Positions 1 to 6,018 of a stretch of 6,609 nucleotides of DNA are shown here, in pieces. Within the stretch, counting starts at the first letter, position 1. Each line of letters begins with the position of its first letter. Made by a program: the position numbers and the translations under genes. The notes below the pieces were generated by a model that searched no databases, was not told the origin of the DNA, and worked only from the letters and a program-made list of their open reading frames with translations. This DNA comes from Nitrospira sp. (lineage in GTDB: Bacteria; Nitrospirota; Nitrospiria; Nitrospirales; Nitrospiraceae), in NCBI GenBank assembly GCA_015904055.1, contig JABMDE010000021.1, positions 1 to 6,609 of the forward strand. The letters run 5' to 3'.

Positions 1-12
1 CCGCCTGAATGA

Positions 13-3000
13 CTACTGCCCGATCATCGAGGTCGGTGTGGCAACTGCTTCGCCAATTTGGTTCTCCGCCGTTTTAGTGGCTGGACCCTGTGGCGTCAGG
101 TGCATGATACGCCGGTCCTCGACCGGAAGTACCTTGAAGAGTCCCCACTGTCCCGCATTGACATAAGCCGGGCGTTGGTTCTTCCACAAGTAATCGCCGA
201 CGATCCGGTTCGGACCTCCGGCCCCGCCGGTCAGATAGGCGTTAATCACTTCTGACCCTCCGAACTCCATGGTGCTGACTTGATCGGCACCCTGCATATA
301 GGGTTCGTGCGGCCATTCGTGACCATCGACAGTGAACAGTTGGACCTGCTCACTAAATGCACCGAGCACGTGAATCGCAACCGGATCGCCCACGTGAGCC
401 TGCAACAACGGCGTCGCGGGCGTTTCCCCGGCCTTCCCGGCCTTCACGCAGCTGAAGATTTCCGGTATCTCACAGCCTTTTTCCACTCGCCATGCAGTCG
501 GCTCTGAGCGGTAATTCACCGCCGTGATACCGGCTACCTGTTGAATGTACGGCATGAAACTCACACCTACGATATTATCTTCATCCTGGAACATCAGGGA
601 GAAATCTCTATAGTTCTTCCTGTTATCATTGCCGGGAATCGTCCGGTCGACGATCACATCGGCTCGCCAGCTGCTCTTCATCGTAATATCGTCTCCCGAC
701 ACAGGGTCGCGATACCGCGAACCCTTCGGGCCGACAATAATCGATCCAAACAAACCGTTCCGTGGATTCTCGACCACGTTCCCCCAATCTTGAATGAGGG
801 CGGCCAGTTCTCCATACTCAGGATGGGCATAGTAGGTGTAGGTCTTGCTCTGCCCTGGGCCGATTGTTTGATCCCCTGCATTATTGCCGACATTGGCGCC
901 GAACGAATCTTTTGGATCGAACGCCATCATGTCGACATGGAACCCTGCGCGTTCTTTCGCCATCTCGTTCTTCAAATTGATCTTCAGGCAATCACCGACG
1001 TTCACGTGCAGCGTCAGCGGGCTTGGCTTCAGTTCACCAGCCTTGACACGCCCACGATCCCCTTCGAGCACATACATCTTGCCCTGCTCGTTACCGAAGA
1101 CCATCTTCCGTTCAAGATCCACTTCCATCACACCAGGCGCTCCGTCATGGTACCGGATCTGCTGGTCAACCGCCGACACATTAAAGGACTTCACCGGCGC
1201 ATCAGCCGGGCACACAGAAGGAGCAGACTTCTGTATCTGCTCACGGCTCGGCAAGGGCTTCAAATCGCCCTGCAATTCATCGAATACTCTGAAGATTCCC
1301 CAACTACCTTCGGCGAAGTGCGATGCACGGCCACTGTAGTAGAGATAATCGCCTGACTGTTTTTGCGGACCACCAGCCGCCGGAATCGCTGGATCATAGC
1401 GCTCTCCGATCGCTAGGTGGATCGTACTCCTCGGCATGGCTGTCGTCCCGTACCGCTCCATCGGGAACCAGTGGCCGGTCACATGCCACGTATGCACTTC
1501 GTTGGCTGAACCGACCAACGCCCGTACGACGATAGGATCGCCCAGGTAGGCCCGCAACAACGGCGTACCGGGATCACCGTGAATTCCGGACACAAACAAC
1601 TTCGAGGGATCCGGGTTATTCATGAGCCGCACGCTCAGCGGCTCAACACGCATGCTATAGCTGCTTCCCGTGGTGGCTTCTCCTCCATTGAGGAACCACA
1701 TCGGCGACTTGTTGATCTTTTCAGGGAATTGATGCGAAGGCGGCCCGTCCACAGTGGTTGCCCCGATCCTTGCTTGGGGATTGTCCGTAGTGATCAATTC
1801 CGCTACCCGCGCATTGCTGTCCTGAATGTGCATCATCACTTCGCGGAAGCTGCCGCGAATATGAGCTGATACCGGTTCCAGCGTATGGATATCCGCAATG
1901 GGACCGCTTCGGATTTCCTTCCCAGTCACCGGATCATGATAGGTCGAACGCGGAGGCTCTGTGATAAATGCGGAGAACAATCCATGGCCCCATGTATCTG
2001 TGCCGAACACATGGTCATGCCAGTAGACGGTCCCAAAATCGGCATCGACATACCAGCGCTCACGGATGAACTCGACGCTGGCGATATCGTCCTTCTTATG
2101 CCCATACTTCAGCGGTGCATCGAAGGTGATCGTCTTCCCGTTAATAGTCTTGATCCGGGCCACTTCAAAGAACTTGGGATCATCCATCCCGACGCCCAAC
2201 TCGATATTGACATGGAACTTCGACGGATCTGCCACCGTAATACTGCGTGAACCGGCCTTTGTATCAGCCGTCAACACGGTATTCCCAGGCAAGGGCATGC
2301 CCTTCTCCGGCTGCGGGTCTTTCAACATGGTGAAGGCCCGCAACGACATGTCGTACGAGAACCCGATGGTCGGCCCATCGGAAGAGCTCGTGTCGAACTG
2401 GAAGAAATGCGGGTGAAGATTGATCTTGTTTGCCCACCCGGTTCTGGCATCGTCGGGAATTTCGTTTTTGAAGATCACGTCCACGCAATCATAGACGTTG
2501 CCGCGAATTACCAATGGAACCTGCTTCTTGGGATTTTGCCGCACTTCTGCTTCTTCTTCGTGCAGCACATAGATCATACCGATTGGATCGACCAGGGCGG
2601 CGGAGTTCGCCGTCGCCGGCTTCAGCGTGATCGGCAATGTAATGGAATGGGTTGTGAAGTACTTCCGCGGAGAATTCTCCGGGCACAAGCTCCACGGACC
2701 CTGCTCACCGGGCCTGGCCGGTTCCGTGCTCTTGGTGCCGTCCTCTCTCACATGGAACGGCTCCAACCATGGCGCACCACCGTGGTTCGGAGCAAACGGC
2801 GGACGCTTGCCGAGATGCGGACGGAGCCATGGGAACGCCAGTTTTCCGGTTTGCGGATCGAACGTGACCGGCGGACGCTTTAACGGAGCGGGCGAGACAT
2901 AATCCGCCCACTTATGCGGCGTCTCCGGCTCGTTCAGAGCCAATGCACCTTCCCACTTCCAATTCACCACCGTGGCATCATGCGCCTTGGCTTGCTGAAC

Positions 3001-4572
3001 CTGATCCTCTGTCTTGCCAGGCAGGCCTTGCGGCGGCAACATGTACTCTACCCAATCCTTGATCGACACTTTCACCGGATTGGCTTTCCAGTCGGTCTTG
3101 TCCTTTGTAATTTCCCACTTCTTCCCGCCGTACCAATCCACCGTGGTCCCAACCAGTTTGTCGGAACTCACCGCCGGCTTGATCTTGCCCTTGCGATCCG
3201 GCAACTCCACGAGCGCCTTCATCACGTCGGTTTGGAAGCCCGGCGCCTGCAGCGTGTTATACACACGCCAGAACCCCCACATGCCCGTGACATAGTGCTG
3301 CGGAATATGGCAGTGGAATACAAATTCTCCGGCCAATGCCTGCAACCCGCCGGATCCGCCCTCGGTCACCTCGTCATAAATCTCCGACGGGCCGATTGAC
3401 TGCACGTCCAACCGATCCGACGTATCACTGATATTAGGGAACTTCACCGGACCGTTCTTGGAGAGCGTCTGATCCAGCTTGCTGGTTCCAGGCTGTCTGG
3501 CCCAGCGGATCGACCCCCCGTGCAGATGGTGGGAATGCACGATCTCGGATCCGCCGATCATCCGGAACGTCGCCGGGTCACCCAAATAGGAACGGGGAAT
3601 CGTGGTGGCAGGATCACCGAATGTATAGGATCCATACCCCTGCGACTCATCGGCAAATCCGACCAGATGCTCCTGCAACTCAAGTCTGGTTCCGTGCGGC
3701 TCACTGCGATAGTTGAGCAACCGGGCCGCGGGACGATAGGTGTCCGTATGCGCATCGCGCTGCGGCAGCATATCTCCTTTGCGGTTCAGCAAACGAAAGG
3801 TCTCATCACCTGCCTCGTGATAGAAAATGACGAATTCCCGGAAATCCGACCCGTTCGCCACATCGATCATGGCTTCCCAGCCGCTCTTCATCTCCTCGCC
3901 GGTAAAGGGGCTCAGAAAACGCGAGCCGCGCGGCTCAACGACGAGCGATCCCAGCAGGCCCAATGAATACTGTTCGCGCGTGGCATGGCTGTGAAATGCG
4001 AGGCCGCCCACCTGCTTATCAGGCTGGATATACCATTCGAATTCAGCAGTTTTCCCCGCCGCCACCAACGCATCCGGGTTATTCGCCGTCGCCGGCTTGC
4101 CGGTGCTGGCAACCAACATCTGCGACCCATTGATGATCATATTCGTAGGCTCACCGTCGATTTGATTGCGGAGCGTGACCCGCAAGCAATCTCCCTGGTT
4201 CGCGCGAATGACCAATGGCTGAATCAGGTCACCCTGCAAACCATTCGATACGGCACCGCCGGCGAAGGTGACATCTTCGCTCTCCCGTGCTGCCTTATTC
4301 TTCTCTTCCTCCTCACGAACGCCCTTCAGCTGTTCAGTCAACGTATACATGTAGCCCGGATAAAAATCGCCGAACCGATTCACGGTGATTTCCACCCAGA
4401 TAGGAGCGCGGAATCGTGGTGGCGGGATCACCGAAGGTATAGGACCCATAGCCCTGCGATTCATCGGCGAATCCGACAAGATGCTCCTGCATCTCAAGTC
4501 TGGTTCCGTGCGGCTCGCTACGATAGTTGAGCAACCGGGCCGCGGGACGATAGGTATCCGTATGCGCATCAC
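13..4572 (-). CDS. Main multicopper oxidase reading frame, cupredoxins 1-6 (first 60 codons spurious)
   Basis: This 1519-residue frame carries nearly all of the oxidase. Residues 1-60 (4572-4393) are the upstream repeat copy read in the wrong frame; true protein starts at residue 61. Three units of paired cupredoxins follow, at about 61-440, 630-1100 and 1120-1485. Units 2 and 3 open with a Cys-Pro motif (630, 1121), and each unit has a conserved Cys in its first domain (129, 696, 1195). Copper motifs: HSH 194-196 (D1); HxxHxH 346-351 and HCHxxxHxxxxM 420-431 (D2, with type 1 Cys and axial Met); HPH 720-722 and WHDH 851-854 (D3); a degenerate HTWHVTGH 1027-1034 in D4. Domains 5 and 6 retain no complete motif. 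A linker of about 190 residues separates units 1 and 2, and a small beta-rich insert (768-838) lies inside D3. It ends at TAG 15-13. The enzyme class is secure; Mn(II) oxidase activity is one possibility by analogy with six-domain MnxG. Confidence 0.9.
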   Translation of the reverse strand: MMRIRIPIVPRPGCSTIVASRTEPDLRCRSILSDSPMNRRAMGPIPSVIPPPRFRAPIWVEITVNRFGDFYPGYMYTLTEQLKGVREEEEKNKAARESEDVTFAGGAVSNGLQGDLIQPLVIRANQGDCLRVTLRNQIDGEPTNMIINGSQMLVASTGKPATANNPDALVAAGKTAEFEWYIQPDKQVGGLAFHSHATREQYSLGLLGSLVVEPRGSRFLSPFTGEEMKSGWEAMIDVANGSDFREFVIFYHEAGDETFRLLNRKGDMLPQRDAHTDTYRPAARLLNYRSEPHGTRLELQEHLVGFADESQGYGSYTFGDPATTIPRSYLGDPATFRMIGGSEIVHSHHLHGGSIRWARQPGTSKLDQTLSKNGPVKFPNISDTSDRLDVQSIGPSEIYDEVTEGGSGGLQALAGEFVFHCHIPQHYVTGMWGFWRVYNTLQAPGFQTDVMKALVELPDRKGKIKPAVSSDKLVGTTVDWYGGKKWEITKDKTDWKANPVKVSIKDWVEYMLPPQGLPGKTEDQVQQAKAHDATVVNWKWEGALALNEPETPHKWADYVSPAPLKRPPVTFDPQTGKLAFPWLRPHLGKRPPFAPNHGGAPWLEPFHVREDGTKSTEPARPGEQGPWSLCPENSPRKYFTTHSITLPITLKPATANSAALVDPIGMIYVLHEEEAEVRQNPKKQVPLVIRGNVYDCVDVIFKNEIPDDARTGWANKINLHPHFFQFDTSSSDGPTIGFSYDMSLRAFTMLKDPQPEKGMPLPGNTVLTADTKAGSRSITVADPSKFHVNIELGVGMDDPKFFEVARIKTINGKTITFDAPLKYGHKKDDIASVEFIRERWYVDADFGTVYWHDHVFGTDTWGHGLFSAFITEPPRSTYHDPVTGKEIRSGPIADIHTLEPVSAHIRGSFREVMMHIQDSNARVAELITTDNPQARIGATTVDGPPSHQFPEKINKSPMWFLNGGEATTGSSYSMRVEPLSVRLMNNPDPSKLFVSGIHGDPGTPLLRAYLGDPIVVRALVGSANEVHTWHVTGHWFPMERYGTTAMPRSTIHLAIGERYDPAIPAAGGPQKQSGDYLYYSGRASHFAEGSWGIFRVFDELQGDLKPLPSREQIQKSAPSVCPADAPVKSFNVSAVDQQIRYHDGAPGVMEVDLERKMVFGNEQGKMYVLEGDRGRVKAGELKPSPLTLHVNVGDCLKINLKNEMAKERAGFHVDMMAFDPKDSFGANVGNNAGDQTIGPGQSKTYTYYAHPEYGELAALIQDWGNVVENPRNGLFGSIIVGPKGSRYRDPVSGDDITMKSSWRADVIVDRTIPGNDNRKNYRDFSLMFQDEDNIVGVSFMPYIQQVAGITAVNYRSEPTAWRVEKGCEIPEIFSCVKAGKAGETPATPLLQAHVGDPVAIHVLGAFSEQVQLFTVDGHEWPHEPYMQGADQVSTMEFGGSEVINAYLTGGAGGPNRIVGDYLWKNQRPAYVNAGQWGLFKVLPVEDRRIMHLTPQGPATKTAENQIGEAVATPTSMIGQ
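3579..4392 (-). repeat. Diverged tandem repeat, downstream copy B (814 bp)
   Basis: This copy is in frame with the rest of the oxidase and encodes cupredoxin 1 and the beginning of cupredoxin 2. It aligns over its whole length with 4393-5180. The copy edges are sharp: the 3579 side reads CACCCAAATAGG, matching CACCCAGATAGG at 4393, and the 4392 side ends in GGTGATTTC, as does 5180. At 814 bp the unit is not a multiple of three, so even a perfect duplication would break the gene. Confidence 0.93.
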
Positions 4573-4954
4573 GCTGCGGCAGCATGTCTCCCTTGCGGTT
4601 TAGCAAACGGAAGGTCTCATCACCGGCCTCATGATAGAAAATGACAAACTCGCGGAAGTCTGACCCCTTCGCCACATCGATCATGGCTTCCCAGCCACTC
4701 TTCATCTCCTCGCCGGTAAAGGGGCTAAGGAAACGCGAGCCGCGCGGTTCGACGACGAGCGATCCCAGCAGACCCAACGAGTACTGTTCGCGCGTGGCAT
4801 GACTGTGAAATGCGAGGCCGCCCACCTGCTTATCAGGCTGGATATACCATTCGAATTCACCGGTTTTCCCTGCCGCCACCAACGCATCCGGGTTATTGGC
4901 CGTCGCCGGCTTGCCGGTGCTGGCAACCAACAGCTGCGACCCATTGATGATCAT
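4334..4954 (-). pseudogene. Internal multicopper oxidase fragment (upstream repeat copy, cupredoxin 1 and start of cupredoxin 2)
   Basis: This 206-residue open frame is the middle piece of the broken oxidase. The gene frame really resumes at the 26-bp deletion near 4978; the Met at 4954 is an ordinary internal Met with no ribosome binding site. About the first 187 residues match the long fragment nearly residue for residue, with Met/Leu, Ala/Gly, Asn/Lys and Leu/Met as the only exchanges. It contains the His-Ser-His motif of cupredoxin 1 (DNA 4799-4807) and ends just before where the HxxHxH motif of cupredoxin 2 should come. At 4393 it crosses into the second repeat copy out of frame, and the last 20 or so residues are nonsense before the stop at 4334. 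It is unlikely to be translated separately. Confidence 0.8.
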
Positions 4955-5180
4955 ATTCGTGGGTTCACCATCGATCGTCTCCCTGATTCGCGCGAATGAC
5001 CAATGGCTGAATCAGGTCGCCCTGCAAACCGTTCGATACGGCACCACCGGCGAAGGTCACATCCTCGCTCTCCCGCGCTGCCTTATTCTTCTCTTCCTCC
5101 TCACGAACCCCCTTCAGCTGTTCGGTCAACGTATACATGTAGCCCGGATAGAAATCGCCAAACCGATTCACGGTGATTTC
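4393..5180 (-). repeat. Diverged tandem repeat, upstream copy A (788 bp, 26-bp deletion)
   Basis: This copy directly abuts copy B with no spacer. By eye it shows about 55 substitutions in roughly 785 aligned bases (about 93% identity), almost all at synonymous codon positions, plus one 26-bp deletion near 4974-4978. Copy B has 29 bases at 4161-4189 where copy A has only TCG. The deletion removes the codons for the strand after Gly-Asp, including the conserved Cys. Its upstream edge is continuous in frame with the signal-peptide fragment; its downstream edge joins copy B out of frame. Confidence 0.93.
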
Positions 5181-5552
5181 GATGTTAATCGTCGTAATGT
5201 CGTAGGCCCGAACCGGTGCATGCGCGGGGCAACGAGCGCCCTGCGTCACTTTCACTTTATCCGGGTCCTCGGCTACGAGCAGGATCCCCTGCTGCATGGC
5301 ATGCGCACCAGCCCCCTGAAACGGCCCCGTTGATTGAACCTGGCGTTCAATTTGCTCGATCGCCTTCGACATCTTATCCATCAAGACTGGCCCAGCTTGC
5401 GCATGGACCGGTTGAACGACATCGGCTTTCGCGTCCTGCGCCGCATGCGCGTCGTGCGACATTGCCGCGAGAACGGGCGTCGCCCCGATCAAGGCCAGGC
5501 CCGCTGCAAATCCTAGCAGCCCCGAACATATCTGTTTTGTTGAAGCACCCAT
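4965..5552 (-). CDS. N-terminal fragment of the multicopper oxidase with Sec signal peptide (195 aa, frameshifted)
   Basis: I chose the start at 5552 because GGAGGAGG lies 8 nt upstream; in-frame ATGs at 5570 and 5594 lack such a site, and the one at 5570 overlaps it. The N-terminus has one Lys at residue 6, a hydrophobic core (about 10-28) and a likely cleavage after VLA, giving export to the periplasm. A polar, partly helical stretch (about 55-75) follows, then a Cys-Pro motif at residue 108 that opens cupredoxin unit 1. The same Cys-Pro opening recurs before units 2 and 3 in the long fragment. A charged Glu/Lys-rich loop and a beta-strand segment follow. The fragment ends when a 26-bp deletion near 4974-4978 shifts the frame after Gln-Gly-Asp; four residues (DDRW, the first Asp being the native one) then precede TGA. 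It carries no copper ligands, so alone it cannot be an active oxidase. Confidence 0.85.
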   Translation of the reverse strand: MGASTKQICSGLLGFAAGLALIGATPVLAAMSHDAHAAQDAKADVVQPVHAQAGPVLMDKMSKAIEQIERQVQSTGPFQGAGAHAMQQGILLVAEDPDKVKVTQGARCPAHAPVRAYDITTINIEITVNRFGDFYPGYMYTLTEQLKGVREEEEKNKAARESEDVTFAGGAVSNGLQGDLIQPLVIRANQGDDRW

Positions 5553-5560
5553 ACGTCCAG

Positions 5561-5568
5561 CCTCCTCC
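5561..5568 (-). promoter_or_regulatory. Ribosome binding site of the multicopper oxidase
   Basis: GGAGGAGG on the minus strand lies 8 nt before the ATG at 5552. It is a near-ideal Shine-Dalgarno sequence and decides the start against the upstream in-frame ATGs at 5570 and 5594. Confidence 0.8.
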
Positions 5569-5604
5569 ATAACAATCCAATCAATCAACAACAAATCATT
5601 GCGC

Positions 5605-5632
5605 GATATACGATGTGCGACGAGACAGTCAT
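5605..5632 (-). promoter_or_regulatory. Candidate proximal promoter of the multicopper oxidase
   Basis: On the minus strand ATGACT (5632-5627) is followed after 16 nt by TATATC (5610-5605). Each hexamer matches four of six bases of the sigma-70 consensus. Transcription would begin near 5598 and give a leader of about 46 nt. This is an inference from sequence alone. Confidence 0.3.
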
Positions 5633-5792
5633 TTTTCTTATTGTTTTCTTAACTATTGCAAGTTGGATGGCCTGGTAAAACACAATGTTCTATTTGGGGG
5701 AGACTCATCAGGATGTCCGTGCTGCCAGACAATGTCCTTGGTCACCGCTCAAGCAAGACAAGCCCTACCCGCACCCTATACTAAGAATCGGT

Positions 5793-5821
5793 TATATATC
5801 CATTTCAAAAAATTATTGCAA
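5793..5821 (-). promoter_or_regulatory. Candidate distal sigma-70 promoter of the multicopper oxidase
   Basis: On the minus strand TTGCAA (5821-5816) and TATATA (5798-5793) are separated by 17 nt, with an AT-rich spacer. This is the best-looking promoter in the gap. It would give a leader of about 235 nt before the ATG at 5552, long enough for regulation, although I see no recognisable riboswitch in it. Confidence 0.4.
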
Positions 5822-5923
5822 GACCCATTTTTCCACAACCGCCGAGAACAACCTGCAACCTTATCCCTTTCGTAGAGGCCCCCGCCCACTCAACACACAG
5901 TACACGCAGCACACCGGTTTTTA

Positions 5924-5946
5924 CAGGCTCGCGCAACACGAGCCTG
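5924..5946. repeat. Perfect 8-bp inverted repeat (hairpin) upstream of the permease
   Basis: CAGGCTCG and CGAGCCTG flank a 7-nt loop, about 73 bp before the permease ATG. Neither strand has a T-run directly after the stem, so an intrinsic terminator is unlikely. It could be a repressor operator or an RNA structure in the permease leader. Confidence 0.5.
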
Positions 5947-6018
5947 AGTCTTTCGCCCCAGTGTCATCATGCCCTCTTCCCGTTCGCCCTCACCGCCGGT
6001 TTGTGCCATAATCCTTCC

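Larger units (their letters stand above)
13..5552 (-). pseudogene. Six-cupredoxin secreted multicopper oxidase, split by a diverged internal tandem duplication
   Basis: This is the whole locus of one large periplasmic or extracellular multicopper oxidase. Copper oxidases of this fold take electrons one at a time from a substrate at a type 1 copper and reduce O2 to water at a trinuclear cluster. Three pieces in three frames cover it: 5552-4965, about 4978-4334, and 4392-13. Removing 4393-5180 restores one frame of 1583 codons: 124 from the N-terminal piece plus 1459 from the long piece. This exceeds Bacillus MnxG, a six-cupredoxin Mn oxidase of roughly 1200 residues as I remember it. Apart from the duplication the gene looks intact, with a good start, a signal peptide, no other stop and a natural TAG end. 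Possible explanations are a recent recombination-made pseudogene, a reversible rearrangement, or an assembly chimera. Family assignment is firm; substrate and the in vivo state of the locus are unknown. Confidence 0.85.
5553..6018. other. Divergent intergenic region
   Basis: These 466 bp separate the official starts of the oxidase and the permease. The part next to the oxidase is AT-rich with short CAAT-type repeats (about 5573-5600); the part next to the permease is C-rich. The only things I can support here are two candidate promoters, one ribosome binding site and a perfect hairpin. The short open frames in it have no ribosome binding sites or recognisable protein features. Confidence 0.7.

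Noticed and set aside
541..1356. Long plus-strand open frame of 271 codons opposite the oxidase
   Set aside because: It is fully antisense to the conserved cupredoxin 5 coding sequence, has no ribosome binding site and encodes no recognisable domain; it results from GC-rich codon use on the other strand.
3985..4530. Plus-strand open frame of 181 codons across the repeat junction
   Set aside because: It is a shadow of the oxidase. A similar shadow occurs in the other repeat copy, and the encoded protein looks like low-complexity arginine-rich nonsense.
3579..5180. Insertion sequence or mobile element as the origin of the duplicated block
   Set aside because: The duplicated sequence is entirely oxidase coding sequence, with no transposase, terminal inverted repeats or target-site duplication at the edges.
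4334..5552. Programmed ribosomal frameshifting to join the three oxidase pieces
   Set aside because: Joining the pieces would still leave a duplicated cupredoxin segment, and two separate shifts would be needed, at a deletion scar and at a repeat junction, with no slippery heptamer there.
5656..5675. Sigma-54 promoter (GG...GC) on the minus strand near 5665
   Set aside because: The spacing between GG and GC is 11 instead of the required 10 nt, and the rest of the -24 element is missing.
5615..5875. Plus-strand open frame of 86 codons in the intergenic region
   Set aside because: No ribosome binding site, no recognisable domain, and it covers the best promoter candidates of the oxidase.
5924..5946. 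The hairpin as an intrinsic terminator
   Set aside because: No U-tract follows on either strand, and no gene ends nearby.
5595..6018. ydaO-type c-di-AMP riboswitch upstream of the KimA-like gene
   Set aside because: I could not make out its multi-stem structure or conserved blocks; only one isolated hairpin is present. A covariance-model search would settle this.
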